From Streptococcus sp. 116-D4 (GTDB lineage Bacteria > Bacillota > Bacilli > Lactobacillales > Streptococcaceae): 64,000 nt of DNA. The position numbers and the translations under genes are program-made. The notes under the pieces were generated by a model. That model was not told the origin of the DNA and did no database searches. It was given only the letters and a program-made list of their open reading frames with translations. Positions 25,134 through 35,687 of the stretch are shown here, in pieces. Each line of letters starts with the position of its first letter. The first letter of the stretch is position 1. The stretch is from the NCBI RefSeq assembly GCF_009731465.1, contig NZ_AP021887.1, positions 1,792,001 to 1,856,000 on the forward strand, given 5' to 3'.

Positions 25134-26144
25134 TTATTCCATCGTATCAAAAGCAAGACTTGGTTTGGCATTGAGATCCAAGTTTGCAAAGTTTTCTTTA
25201 TTCCACTCGCTGACGCTGGCATAGGCAATCATACCTGCATTGTCTCCGCAAAGACGCAGAGGTGGAATGATAACCTTGACGTCAGTGATTTCGGCTGCTA
25301 GGCGTTCTCTGAGACCTTTATTGGCTGCCACACCACCTGCCACAACTAGGGTTTTAACAGGATATTTCTCCAAAGCCTTCTTAGTTTTTGCCATAAGAAT
25401 ATCCAAGACAGCTGCTTGGAAGGAAGCACACAAATCTTCTGTAGACAGGCTTTCTCCCTTTTGCTCGGCATTGTGATGAAGATTGATAAAGGCTGACTTC
25501 AAACCAGAGAATGAAAACTCCAGATTATCTTCCTTAATCATGGCACGGGGGAAATCATAAATATCCTGCCCCTGATGAGCCAGCTCGTCAATCTCACGAC
25601 CTGCAGGATAGGTCAAGCCCATGACACGACCGACCTTGTCATAAGCCTCACCAACCGCGTCATCTCGCGTTTCCCCAACAATCTTGTAATCACCAGCCTC
25701 CGAAACATAAACCAACTCTGTGTGTCCACCGCTGACCAAGAGGGCTAGCAAGGGAAACTCCAAAGGCTCCACACTCTGAGCTGCCATGAGGTGACCAGCC
25801 ATGTGGTTAACAGGAATCAGCGGAAGTCCATGAGCCCAAGCAAAGGTCTTGGCAGCTGACAAGCCAACTAGCAAGGCTCCGACTAAGCCCGGTCCATAGG
25901 TAACCGCAACAGCTGTCACGTCCTCTTCCGTAATCCCTGCTTCTGCCAATGCCTCCTCGATACAGGCTGTAATGACCTCGACATGGTGACGACTAGCTAC
26001 TTCAGGCACTACGCCCCCAAAACGTTTATGGCTCTCAATTTGACTAGCAATGACATTGGACAAGAGCTCATCGTCGTTTTTCAAGACGGCGACACTAGTC
26101 TCATCACAGGATGTCTCGAATGCTAAAATATATCTATCCTTCAT
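25134..26144 (-). CDS. tsaD: tRNA threonylcarbamoyladenosine transferase TsaD
   Basis: This 336-residue TsaD (Gcp/YgjD) has the metal-binding [10 protein letters not shown] motif (HxxxH), the [17 protein letters not shown] region and ASKR-type nucleotide pocket ([15 protein letters not shown]). It transfers the threonylcarbamoyl group to A37 of ANN-reading tRNAs, together with TsaB (two genes upstream), TsaC and TsaE. It overlaps rimI by 11 nt, forming a tight tsaB-rimI-tsaD operon. Confidence 0.97.
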   Translation of the reverse strand: MKDRYILAFETSCDETSVAVLKNDDELLSNVIASQIESHKRFGGVVPEVASRHHVEVITACIEEALAEAGITEEDVTAVAVTYGPGLVGALLVGLSAAKTFAWAHGLPLIPVNHMAGHLMAAQSVEPLEFPLLALLVSGGHTELVYVSEAGDYKIVGETRDDAVGEAYDKVGRVMGLTYPAGREIDELAHQGQDIYDFPRAMIKEDNLEFSFSGLKSAFINLHHNAEQKGESLSTEDLCASFQAAVLDILMAKTKKALEKYPVKTLVVAGGVAANKGLRERLAAEITDVKVIIPPLRLCGDNAGMIAYASVSEWNKENFANLDLNAKPSLAFDTME

Positions 26145-26571
26145 CTATTTCTCTCTTCATAATAATGGCGTCCTCAACTGGGTCATGGTAGTAGGCCTTT
26201 CGCTCAGCGATGACTGCCATTTTTTCTTTCTTGTAAAATGCTTGCGCTCGTTGATTTGACTGTCTGACTTCGAGAAAAATTTCCTTGTCTATCGGTAATT
26301 GAGCAAACAAGGCTGACGCAATTCCCTGACCCTGATAGGCTTCTTTGACAGCAATTTGCAGGACTTCTGCCTCAAAAAGATTCTCCTGAACAGCTAGAAA
26401 GCCAATCACTTCTGCCCCCTCATAAGCCAGAACATACCAAGTCTGGTCTTGGGACAGGTCTGCTTGGATTTGTTCCAGCGTCCAAGGACTGACTGGGTAA
26501 GCAGCTATCATAACAGCGTAGATGGCTTGAGCCAGATCAGGTTGCTGTTTGATTCGTTTGATTTCTATCAT
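26134..26571 (-). CDS. rimI: Ribosomal-protein-S18-alanine N-acetyltransferase RimI
   Basis: This is a 145-residue GNAT acetyltransferase. The acetyl-CoA site [15 protein letters not shown] near residue 75 and the C-terminal [15 protein letters not shown] stretch are typical of RimI. It overlaps tsaB by 4 nt and tsaD by 11 nt; this three-gene order is conserved in streptococci. The protein target in Gram-positive bacteria is less certain than in E. coli. Confidence 0.93.
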   Translation of the reverse strand: MIEIKRIKQQPDLAQAIYAVMIAAYPVSPWTLEQIQADLSQDQTWYVLAYEGAEVIGFLAVQENLFEAEVLQIAVKEAYQGQGIASALFAQLPIDKEIFLEVRQSNQRAQAFYKKEKMAVIAERKAYYHDPVEDAIIMKREIDEG

Positions 26572-27251
26572 AAGCGTTTAATGTAAGATTCGCCAGATTC
26601 GGTGTGATTCTTGAGCCAGTTTTCCTCAGCTTCGACACGTTTGAGGTAATTTGGCACAAAATCATGCAAGGAGTCTGCTTCCTTGTCCCAAGCCCAAAGA
26701 GCTAGATTAGCTGCATTTGGCAAGGTTTCTTTATAATTAGTCCTTGGCAAGTGTTCTTGAATCTGCTCCACAAAGGGGGCAACTTCTCCGACAAAGGTTA
26801 CCTGACTAGCACCTTTGACTTTTTCTAGCACCTCTTCAAAAGATAGGTGCGCTTCTGGCATGACAGGTTTAGCATTTTCATAAAATCCTGCATAAACATT
26901 GTTGCGACGCGCATCCATCAAAGGAACGAACAAGCCTTCTTGTTGATATGGCACCAGAGCCAAGAGGCTAGACATACCAACTAACTCAATGTTCAGAGTA
27001 TGAGTCAAGGTCTTGGCAGTGGCTACCGCGATTCGCAAGCCTGTGTAGCTACCTGGCCCTTCCGCCACCACGATTCGGTCCAAATCCTTGGGCGTCCAGT
27101 CCAAACTCTCCATCAAAAAATCAATGGCTGGCATGAGGGTAATACTGTGATTTTTCTTAATATTAATCGTCGTCTCGGCAAGAACCTGCTTGTCCTCTAA
27201 AATAGCGAGAGAAAGAGCCTTGCTGGACGTATCAAAAGCTAATACTTTCAT
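26568..27251 (-). CDS. tsaB: TsaB, partner of TsaD in t6A synthesis
   Basis: This 227-residue ASKHA-fold protein starts MKVLAFDTSSKALSLAIL and contains VAEGPGSYTGLRIAVATAKT, the TsaB signature. It lacks the TsaD metal site and acts as a scaffold for TsaD. It is the first gene of the tsaB-rimI-tsaD operon. The ribosome site (AGGAAT) is moderate. Confidence 0.95.
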   Translation of the reverse strand: MKVLAFDTSSKALSLAILEDKQVLAETTINIKKNHSITLMPAIDFLMESLDWTPKDLDRIVVAEGPGSYTGLRIAVATAKTLTHTLNIELVGMSSLLALVPYQQEGLFVPLMDARRNNVYAGFYENAKPVMPEAHLSFEEVLEKVKGASQVTFVGEVAPFVEQIQEHLPRTNYKETLPNAANLALWAWDKEADSLHDFVPNYLKRVEAEENWLKNHTESGESYIKRL

Positions 27252-27461
27252 AACACATTCCTATCTTTTTGTCTGCTTACTATTATACTACAAAAGCTGG
27301 CGCATGGGAATTTTCTTTATCCTTAAACAAAAATGCCTATACTTAAACAAAAAATAATTCGCAAATAAAATTCAAAAAAATACTCACTCTTCCTTTTCTT
27401 TTCCGAATATAAAAGTGAACAAGAAAATTGAAAGGATCTCCGTAAAAAGTTTGGATAAGTC

Positions 27462-27659
27462 ATGCTAGATAAAAGACACATTTTTAGAAAGATAAATTTT
27501 ATTATCTTGATCTCTTACAGTTTGCTCAGCATTCTCAATGATTTAAATATTACTACTATCCCTTTACCAATTGATTTATCTGTTTGTATTGTTTTATTTT
27601 TATGCTTCAACTCTATTTTTGAACAGAAGAATGATTACCATAAAACTAATAAGCTCTGA
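27462..27659 (+). CDS. Small two-helix membrane protein, unknown
   Basis: This encodes 65 residues with a basic start (MLDKRHIFRKIN), two hydrophobic helices (about 12-27 and 38-52) and a polar tail. No family is recognised. The ribosome site is weak, and a small hairpin terminator follows at 27698. The upstream 35 nt resemble the leader of rpoY (28232-28266). Coding status is plausible but unproven. Confidence 0.45.
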   Translation: MLDKRHIFRKINFIILISYSLLSILNDLNITTIPLPIDLSVCIVLFLCFNSIFEQKNDYHKTNKL

Positions 27660-27697
27660 AAATACCATTATCATGTCATTTCTAAAAAATACAAAAA

Positions 27698-27723
27698 CCA
27701 CCTCATCTGGATAAATGGGGTGG
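27698..27723 (+). terminator. Hairpin after the small membrane gene
   Basis: The stem CCACCTCAT / ATGGGGTGG (one mismatch) around CTGGATAA is followed by ACTTTTCG, a short T tract. Confidence 0.5.
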
Positions 27724-27764
27724 ACTTTTCGTGTCGTAAATCTATTATCTTCTTATCTCCAAAC

Positions 27765-27789
27765 AAAAAAGCCCTAGCATGAGCAGGGC
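27765..27789 (-). terminator. Terminator after the gene at 27792
   Basis: On the minus strand the stem GCCCTGC / GCTAGGGC is followed by TTTTTTG, directly after the stop codon. Confidence 0.75.
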
Positions 27790-27791
27790 AT

Positions 27792-28007
27792 CTAAGCATT
27801 TAATCCAAAGTAAAATACAAACCAAACGACATAGGTTACAAGGAGGAGAAAAAGCGAGTAGAGAGTCACAAAGGTCATTTTCCACAAGAACTTGGTTTGT
27901 CGTCGTTCCAGTTTGGCAAATAGAAGATTCCCTCCATAAACGCAAGCAACAAAAACAATAAAAGCTACCAAGCGAGCTCCAATAGCAAAAGCAAATAAGT
28001 TATACAT
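27792..28007 (-). CDS. Small membrane protein (two helices), unknown
   Basis: This 71-residue protein has two long helices (about 3-30 and 42-68) separated by the basic loop AKLERRQTKFLWK. It starts with an AGGAGG-like site (AAGGAGGTTGCCC) and ends at a good terminator, so it looks real. It resembles short uncharacterised streptococcal membrane proteins; no function can be given. A cre-like site lies about 95 nt upstream. Confidence 0.75.
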   Translation of the reverse strand: MYNLFAFAIGARLVAFIVFVACVYGGNLLFAKLERRQTKFLWKMTFVTLYSLFLLLVTYVVWFVFYFGLNA

Positions 28008-28098
28008 AGGGCAACCTCCTTGACTTAAAATCTATATGGAATGATGACAAATAATAAATTTCACTTCCATTATCAATATAACACATTTTCTTTATTTT

Positions 28099-28112
28099 TG
28101 CAAGCGCTTACC
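28099..28112. promoter_or_regulatory. cre-like site between divergent genes
   Basis: TGCAAGCGCTTACC matches the CcpA consensus TGWAARCGYTWNCW with one mismatch. It lies between the small membrane gene (minus) and rpoY-rnjA (plus), about 36 nt upstream of the rpoY -35 box. Confidence 0.5.
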
Positions 28113-28147
28113 AAAATAATCGTCCCCTGACTTTCTCGTTTCCGTCT

Positions 28148-28176
28148 TTTACTAATCTTTCATTTTGTGGTATAAT
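28148..28176 (+). promoter_or_regulatory. rpoY-rnjA promoter
   Basis: TTTACT (28148-28153), a 17-nt spacer and TATAAT (28171-28176). The leader to rpoY is about 105 nt. Confidence 0.65.
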
Positions 28177-28286
28177 TGAAATAATTGTAACGAATCAAGG
28201 TCAATCTAGACACAAAATGGAATGAAATCAAGCAAATCTCTGCTAAAAGTTTGGAATAAGCTGACCTGTAAATAGAAAGGAACTAT

Positions 28287-28520
28287 ATGATTTACAAAGT
28301 TTTTTATCAAGAAACAAAAGAACGTAGCCCACGTCGTGAAACAACACGCGCGCTTTACTTAGAAATCGATGCCAGCTCAGAACTTGAGGGTCGTATCGCT
28401 GCTCGCCAACTTGTCGAAGAAAATCGCCCAGAGTACAATATCGAGTATATCGAACTCTTGTCTGACAAATTGCTAGATTACGAAAAAGAAACTGGCGCCT
28501 TCGAAATCACGGAGTTCTAA
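28287..28520 (+). CDS. rpoY: RNA polymerase epsilon subunit RpoY
   Basis: This 77-residue protein is the Firmicute RNA polymerase epsilon subunit (DUF1447 family), recognised from MIYKVFYQ and the [21 protein letters not shown] segment. It binds near the downstream DNA channel of RNA polymerase. It lies 1 nt before rnjA, the usual order. Confidence 0.93.
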   Translation: MIYKVFYQETKERSPRRETTRALYLEIDASSELEGRIAARQLVEENRPEYNIEYIELLSDKLLDYEKETGAFEITEF

Positions 28521-28521
28521 T

Positions 28522-30201
28522 ATGGCCTATACTCTTAAACCTGAAGAAGTTGGCGTTTTTGCCATCGGTGGTCTGGGAGAAATCGGGAAAAACACATACG
28601 GAATTGAATACCAAGACGAGATTATTATCGTCGATGCTGGGATTAAATTCCCAGAAGATGACTTGCTTGGTATCGACTATGTCATTCCTGATTACTCTTA
28701 CATCGTGGACAATATCGACCGCGTCAAGGCTGTTTTGATTACGCACGGACACGAGGACCACATCGGTGGGATTCCATTCCTGCTCAAGCAAGCAAATGTC
28801 CCGATCTACGCCGGACCGCTTGCCCTGGCTTTGATCCGTGGGAAACTCGAAGAACACGGCCTCTTGCGCAACGCAAAACTTTACGAAATCAACCACAATA
28901 CTGAGTTGACCTTTAAAAACCTCAAGGCAACTTTCTTTAGAACGACTCACTCTATTCCAGAACCTTTGGGAATTGTCATCCATACTCCTCAAGGGAAAAT
29001 CGTTTGTACGGGTGACTTTAAGTTCGACTTTACACCAGTGGGTGAACCAGCAGACTTGCACCGTATGGCAGCCCTAGGCGAAGAAGGCGTGCTCTGCCTT
29101 CTGTCTGACTCAACAAATGCAGAAGTGCCAACCTTTACCAACTCTGAAAAGGTTGTCGGCCAGTCCATCATGAAGATTATCCAAGGTATCGAGGGACGTA
29201 TCATCTTTGCATCCTTCGCCTCAAATATCTTCCGTCTCCAACAAGCAACAGAAGCTGCTGTTAAGACTGGACGTAAGATTGCGGTCTTTGGTCGTTCTAT
29301 GGAAAAGGCCATTGTCAACGGAATCGATCTTGGCTACATCAAAGCTCCTAAGGGAACCTTTATCGAGCCAAATGAAATCAAAGACTACCCTGCTGGTGAG
29401 ATTCTGATCCTCTGTACAGGTAGTCAGGGCGAGCCCATGGCAGCCCTCTCTCGTATCGCCAACGGAACCCACCGTCAGGTGCAACTCCAACCAGGTGATA
29501 CCGTTATCTTCTCTTCAAGTCCAATCCCTGGAAATACGACTAGCGTCAATAAGCTGATTAACATCATTTCAGAAGCTGGTGTCGAAGTTATTCACGGTAA
29601 GGTTAACAATATCCATACATCTGGACACGGTGGCCAGCAAGAGCAAAAACTCATGCTCCGCTTGATCAAGCCAAAATACTTCATGCCTGTCCACGGTGAA
29701 TACCGTATGCAAAAAGTCCACGCTGGACTAGCTGTGGATACTGGTGTTGAAAAGGACAATATCTTTATCATGAGTAATGGTGATGTGCTTGCCCTCACTG
29801 CTGACTCAGCTCGTATAGCAGGTCATTTCAACGCCCAAGATATCTATGTCGACGGAAATCGTATCGGTGAAATCGGCGCTGCTGTCCTCAAAGATCGTCG
29901 CGATCTATCTGAAGACGGTGTCGTTCTGGCAGTCGCAACTGTTGACTTCAAGTCTCAGATGATTCTGTCTGGCCCAGACATCCTCAGCCGAGGCTTTGTC
30001 TACATGAGAGAGTCTGGCGACTTGATTCGCCAAAGCCAGCGCATCCTCTTCAATGCCATTCGTATCGCACTGAAAAACAAGGATGCTAGCATCCAATCTG
30101 TCAATGGTGCCATTGTCAACGCTATTCGCCCCTTCCTTTATGAAAATACAGAACGTGAACCGATCATCATCCCGATGATCCTCACACCAGATGAAGAATA
30201 A
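28522..30201 (+). CDS. rnjA: Ribonuclease J1
   Basis: This 559-residue metallo-beta-lactamase/beta-CASP ribonuclease has the zinc motif [10 protein letters not shown] near residue 74, beta-CASP motifs ([17 protein letters not shown]) and the late VHGEYRM His. It degrades RNA 5' to 3' and cuts internally, central to mRNA decay and rRNA maturation. It starts directly after rpoY (TAATATG). A BOX element abuts its stop. Confidence 0.96.
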   Translation: MAYTLKPEEVGVFAIGGLGEIGKNTYGIEYQDEIIIVDAGIKFPEDDLLGIDYVIPDYSYIVDNIDRVKAVLITHGHEDHIGGIPFLLKQANVPIYAGPLALALIRGKLEEHGLLRNAKLYEINHNTELTFKNLKATFFRTTHSIPEPLGIVIHTPQGKIVCTGDFKFDFTPVGEPADLHRMAALGEEGVLCLLSDSTNAEVPTFTNSEKVVGQSIMKIIQGIEGRIIFASFASNIFRLQQATEAAVKTGRKIAVFGRSMEKAIVNGIDLGYIKAPKGTFIEPNEIKDYPAGEILILCTGSQGEPMAALSRIANGTHRQVQLQPGDTVIFSSSPIPGNTTSVNKLINIISEAGVEVIHGKVNNIHTSGHGGQQEQKLMLRLIKPKYFMPVHGEYRMQKVHAGLAVDTGVEKDNIFIMSNGDVLALTADSARIAGHFNAQDIYVDGNRIGEIGAAVLKDRRDLSEDGVVLAVATVDFKSQMILSGPDILSRGFVYMRESGDLIRQSQRILFNAIRIALKNKDASIQSVNGAIVNAIRPFLYENTEREPIIIPMILTPDEE

Positions 30202-30350
30202 TACTCTTCGAAAATCAAATTCAAACCACGTCAGCTTCGCCTTGCCGTATATATGTTACTGACTTCGTCAGTTCTATCTACAACCTCAAAGCAGTGCTTT
30301 GAGCAACCTACGGCTAGCTTCCTAGTTTGCTCTTTGATTTTCATTGAGTA
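30201..30350 (+). repeat. Complete BOX element (boxA-boxB-boxC)
   Basis: It starts ATACTCTTCGAAAATC, contains CCACGTCAGCTTCGCCTTGC (boxA), TACTGACTTCGTCAG and CTACAACCTCAAAG (boxB) and CGGCTAGCTTCCTAGTTTGC to TTTTCATTGAGTA (boxC). It begins within the rnjA stop codon, so it forms the 3' end of that transcript. Confidence 0.93.
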
Positions 30351-30359
30351 CAAGTCAAC

Positions 30360-30389
30360 AAAACAGCCCCGTTTTCGGAGCTGTTTTTT
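30360..30389. terminator. Bidirectional terminator between rnjA and mnmG
   Basis: AAAACAGCCCCG TTTTC GGAGCTGTTTTTT forms a stem with T tracts in both directions and serves the two converging genes. Confidence 0.8.
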
Positions 30390-32303
30390 CTATGCTTTCT
30401 TTTCTTGATTTTTTGAAATGCTTCGATTTTTACCTTCCAGATACACCATAAGAATGGAGATATCTGCTGGGTTTACTCCCGAAATACGGCTGGCTTGGCC
30501 AATGGTTTCTGGATTGATGAGTTTGAACTTCTGGCGAGCTTCTGTCGCAATGGAATCAATGTCATCCCAGTCGATGTTGGCTGGAATCCGTTTTTCTTCC
30601 ATGCGTTTCATCTTGGCAACCTGATCCATGGCTTTAGAAATATAGCCTTCGTACTTGATTTCTGTTTCAATCAGTTCGATAATCTTGTCATCCAAGTCCT
30701 CTGCTGCTGGTCCGATGAAGGCTACCACATCTTGGTAAGAAACTTCTGGACGGCGAAGGAATTCCTTGGCTGTCACTGCATCGGTCAAGGGTTTGAAGCC
30801 CATCTCCTCAACCTTGGCATTGGTTTCCTTGACTGGCTTAAGTTTGATACTATCTAGGCGCTTCATCTCATTTTCAAATTGATTTTTCTTGATTTCAAAA
30901 CGAGCCCAGCGTTCATCGTCCACAAGCCCAATCTCACGCCCCATCTCTGTCAAACGCATATCGGCATTGTCATGACGGAGAATGAGACGGTATTCAGCAC
31001 GACTGGTCAAGAGACGGTAGGGTTCAATGGTTCCCTTGGTCACCAAGTCATCAATCATGACCCCGATATAACCATCACTGCGCTTCAAAATCAATTCAGG
31101 CTTATCTTGGATTTTCAGAGCCGCATTGATACCCGCGATAATCCCTTGCCCAGCAGCCTCTTCGTAACCTGATGTTCCATTTGTTTGACCAGCAGTGAAA
31201 AGACCTGAGATTTTCTTGGTTTCCAGAGTCGCACGCAATTGGTGAGGCAAGACCATGTCATATTCAATAGCATAACCTGTCCGCATCATTTCAGCATTTT
31301 CCAAACCTTTAATGGAATGAACCAGCTCACGCTGGACATCCTCAGGTAGACTGGTTGAAAGTCCTTGAACATAAACTTCCTCAGTATTGCGCCCTTCTGG
31401 CTCGAGGAAAAGTTGGTGACGTTCCTTGTCCGCAAAGCGCACAATCTTGTCCTCAATCGATGGACAGTAACGAGGTCCCACTCCCTTAACCACACCTGTA
31501 AACATTGGCGCACGGTGGAGGTTGTTTTGGATAATCTCATGGCTGGTACCATTGGTATAGGTCAACCAGCACGGTACTTGGTCTTTAACATAGTCCTCAT
31601 CACGTGAAGTGTATGAGAAGTGATTTGGCGCTTCGTCTCCTGGCTGAATCTCTGTCACATCGTAGTTGATAGAGGAAGCCTTGACACGTGGAGGCGTCCC
31701 TGTCTTGAAACGACCGATTTCGAGGCCCAATTCCTTGAGATTATCAGCTAGGTTAATAGAAGCCAGGCTGTGGTTAGGACCTGACGAGTACTTGAGGTCT
31801 CCGATGATAATTTCTCCACGGAGGGCTGTCCCTGTCGTCACGATAACGGCCTTGGCAGCATACTCTTGATGAGTCGCAGTACGCACACCAACTACCTTGC
31901 CATCTTCTACTAAAATCTCATCAATCATGGTCTGGCGAAGGATGAGATTTTCTTGATTTTCAACCGTTTTGCGCATTTCCTTAGAGTAAAGCTCCTTATC
32001 AGCCTGCGCACGAAGGGCACGGACAGCTGGCCCCTTCCCTGTGTTAAGCATCTTCATCTGGATGTAAGTCTTGTCAATGGTTTTGGCCATCTCGCCACCG
32101 AGGGCATCAACTTCACGCACAACAATCCCTTTGGCAGAACCACCGATAGAGGGGTTACAAGGCATGAAAGCCAGCATTTCAATGTTGATAGTCGCAAGTA
32201 AGACCTTACAACCCATACGGCTAGCGGCTAGGGATGCTTCTACCCCAGCGTGTCCCGCACCAATTACAATAATATCGTATTCTTCAGTAAAATGATAAGT
32301 CAT
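30390..32303 (-). CDS. mnmG: tRNA modification enzyme MnmG (GidA)
   Basis: This is a 637-residue FAD enzyme. The N-terminal Rossmann motif [14 protein letters not shown] binds FAD; conserved MnmG stretches include [22 protein letters not shown] and [19 protein letters not shown]. With MnmE it installs the carboxymethylaminomethyl group on U34 of tRNAs. MnmA, which thiolates the same base, lies two genes upstream on the same strand. Confidence 0.97.
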   Translation of the reverse strand: MTYHFTEEYDIIVIGAGHAGVEASLAASRMGCKVLLATINIEMLAFMPCNPSIGGSAKGIVVREVDALGGEMAKTIDKTYIQMKMLNTGKGPAVRALRAQADKELYSKEMRKTVENQENLILRQTMIDEILVEDGKVVGVRTATHQEYAAKAVIVTTGTALRGEIIIGDLKYSSGPNHSLASINLADNLKELGLEIGRFKTGTPPRVKASSINYDVTEIQPGDEAPNHFSYTSRDEDYVKDQVPCWLTYTNGTSHEIIQNNLHRAPMFTGVVKGVGPRYCPSIEDKIVRFADKERHQLFLEPEGRNTEEVYVQGLSTSLPEDVQRELVHSIKGLENAEMMRTGYAIEYDMVLPHQLRATLETKKISGLFTAGQTNGTSGYEEAAGQGIIAGINAALKIQDKPELILKRSDGYIGVMIDDLVTKGTIEPYRLLTSRAEYRLILRHDNADMRLTEMGREIGLVDDERWARFEIKKNQFENEMKRLDSIKLKPVKETNAKVEEMGFKPLTDAVTAKEFLRRPEVSYQDVVAFIGPAAEDLDDKIIELIETEIKYEGYISKAMDQVAKMKRMEEKRIPANIDWDDIDSIATEARQKFKLINPETIGQASRISGVNPADISILMVYLEGKNRSISKNQEKKA

Positions 32304-32312
32304 ATTTCTCTC

Positions 32313-32768
32313 CTATTCCTCAAGATGAATGTGTTTTAGTCGGCCGTCCCATTCTGATAGGGCTGTTTTTAAAAAGGTTGGAACTAGCTGGATACCCTCA
32401 AGCTTGTCTATGTCAATCCATTCACAGGGCTGCCTTTTCTCATCTTCCTGCATGATCAATGGGGCATCTTCAAGCAAATCTACCAGATAATGAAACTCGA
32501 TATTGTGATAGGAAACACCGTCCTGTTCAAAACGATTTTCAACCACAAAAGCTAGTTGCAAAGCCTCAGCTTTGACACCCAGTTCTTCCTTCACTTCACG
32601 GACTACTGCGTCTTCCGTTCTTTCATTGACTTGAATCGCACCGCCAATGGTGTAATACATACCCTTATCTTTGGTAACTAGAAGCTTGCGGTTTTGAAGA
32701 ACCAAAGCTGTCGCCCGAACACCAAAAACCGTATTTCCTACTTTTGTCCGAAAGTCTTGCTGAGTCAT
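32313..32768 (-). CDS. NUDIX hydrolase
   Basis: This 151-residue NUDIX protein starts at the ATG at 32768 (MTQQDFRTKVG, AAAGGA site). The Nudix box is visible around residues 50-72 (G, then REVKEELG). The family hydrolyses nucleoside diphosphates linked to other groups; the substrate is not determinable. It lies 9 nt before mnmG. Confidence 0.88.
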   Translation of the reverse strand: MTQQDFRTKVGNTVFGVRATALVLQNRKLLVTKDKGMYYTIGGAIQVNERTEDAVVREVKEELGVKAEALQLAFVVENRFEQDGVSYHNIEFHYLVDLLEDAPLIMQEDEKRQPCEWIDIDKLEGIQLVPTFLKTALSEWDGRLKHIHLEE

Positions 32769-32908
32769 TCTTGTCCTTTCCCTTAAACGACACAAAAACA
32801 GTCAAAACTCCAAAGAAGTGCAGGACAAAAAAGCCTGCAACATCCATGAGCTTTGACCATCATTTCTATTGCTTTTATTATTGTAGCAAATTGAGAAAAT
32901 TTGTCAAT

Positions 32909-34237
<1,329 letters not shown>

Positions 34238-34350
34238 TTACGATTGAAGGTCGCTTGAGCAGTATTCATTATAACACGCTTGGTTAGAGAAGACAAGAAA
34301 GAGGCTGTCAATCGACCAACCTCTGTTTTTAGACACAGTTCAAATCCAAA

Positions 34351-34557
34351 CTATTCTTTATAGAAAAAAGTCCTATAAATTCGAGCAATAGTTAAAATAC
34401 AAACAAATATAATTCCCAAAATAGATAATACTATTTTTACAAAACTCATTTCCGAACCTATGACATATATATGAAAAAGAGGGGCTAGTCCTACACATAT
34501 ATACAATAGATAATTTATAAAGTTTATTTCACCTAATCCTGCAAAAAAATGTTTCAT
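34351..34557 (-). CDS. Small membrane protein, unknown
   Basis: This 68-residue protein has two helices (about 12-35 and 40-62) and a basic end (RIYRTFFYKE). It starts MKHFFAGLGEIN after AAAGGAAAATAG. A weak hairpin lies past its stop. No family is recognised. The gene stands alone between the RUP-like repeat and a 450-nt stretch without genes. Confidence 0.5.
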   Translation of the reverse strand: MKHFFAGLGEINFINYLLYICVGLAPLFHIYVIGSEMSFVKIVLSILGIIFVCILTIARIYRTFFYKE

Positions 34558-34599
34558 TGAACTATTTTCCTTTTACTCCATTAAATCAGTTTTATTTTA

Positions 34600-35050
34600 G
34601 AGTATCACAAATCAATCAATCCTTCAACAAAATCCATTGTTGAAATGCTGTTCTAAACCATTGATAGCTCAGATTTCCCAGAATAGAGCTGTCCTAACTA
34701 TCGAACAGATTAAATCCATAAATATCCATGAAATTCTACGTTTAGGATTACCATAAAATAAATATTTTCGGGCTATTCTAAGTCTTTACTGCTTAAAATT
34801 TTACGTTCTGAAGGTTTCTAAAGCTAGAATAGCATAAAAATCACGAAAACTGAACTATTCGAAGCTTCAGAGTCATACGATTTCCATAGAAAATATCTTT
34901 TTAGTACGTGTGGTTAGTAGGTGATTTTAGGGAATCTCCCAAAAACAACCGATTTCCTATTTTTATCAATCCAAAAATGTTGATAAATGAGTGTTTTAAA
35001 ATTAAATTTTAAAGGTGTCCTTAAATTTAAAGATTTTTGATAAGATTTCT
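34600..35050. other. 450-nt AT-rich stretch without recognisable genes
   Basis: Only very short reading frames occur on either strand. A small inverted repeat TTCAACA / TTGTTGAA lies at about 34622-34644. CTATTC / GAATAG motifs recur several times (near 34680, 34773, 34827, 34856) without clear order. I see no promoter or RNA gene that I can support. In pneumococcus this part of the map holds variable genes, so it may be scar sequence. Confidence 0.5.
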
Positions 35051-35057
35051 ATATTTT

Positions 35058-35687
35058 TTACAATTCAATGATACGATGACATTGTTGGGCTACATAAGCA
35101 TCGTGGGTCACGATAATGACTGTTTTCCCCTCGCTGTTCATCTCTAAGAGAAACTTCAATACCAAATCTCTATTTTCAGGATCCAGCGAACCTGTCGGCT
35201 CATCGGCTAAAATCAGCTGGCTGGGTTTTAAGATGGCTCTAGCAACTGCAATTCGTTGTTGTTCGCCCCCAGACAACTCGGAGACCTTTTGATGCAAAGT
35301 AGCTGACAAACCTACTCTCTCTAAAATCTCTTCCACCTTTTTGAGCTTGTCTTTCTTGGACAATTTCACATATTTCAGCGCCAGCATGAGATTGTACTCG
35401 ACCGTTTCATCATCAATCAAGGCAAAATTTTGAAATAGATAAGAGATATGTTCACGGATTATTGTTTGCGACTTGGCAGAATTGACAGGTACATTTTCCT
35501 GACCAAAAATCTCATACCGTCCGCTATATTCACCATCTATCAAACCTAATAAATTTAACAAGGTCGACTTACCACTACCACTCTTGCCAACAATGGCTAC
35601 CAAATCCCCCTGATCAATCCTGAGAGACAAGTTATCCAAAATCACTTTTCCCCCAATGGTTTTCGTAATATTTTTCAACTTTATCAT
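35058..35687 (-). CDS. Bacteriocin-associated ABC transporter ATPase
   Basis: This 209-residue ATPase has Walker A GKSGSGKST near residue 35, signature LSGGEQQR, Walker B LILADEPTGSLD and VTHD. It overlaps the permease gene by 4 nt (ATGA). The MacB-like type and the partner are those of putative bacteriocin immunity or export transporters, often linked to lactococcin 972-like peptides. It is the last gene of a four-gene operon. Confidence 0.88.
   Translation of the reverse strand: MIKLKNITKTIGGKVILDNLSLRIDQGDLVAIVGKSGSGKSTLLNLLGLIDGEYSGRYEIFGQENVPVNSAKSQTIIREHISYLFQNFALIDDETVEYNLMLALKYVKLSKKDKLKKVEEILERVGLSATLHQKVSELSGGEQQRIAVARAILKPSQLILADEPTGSLDPENRDLVLKFLLEMNSEGKTVIIVTHDAYVAQQCHRIIEL

Noticed and set aside
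28507..29061. 184-codon open frame on the minus strand
   Set aside because: It lies wholly antisense to rnjA, has no ribosome site, and its composition is the shadow of the RNase J1 codons.
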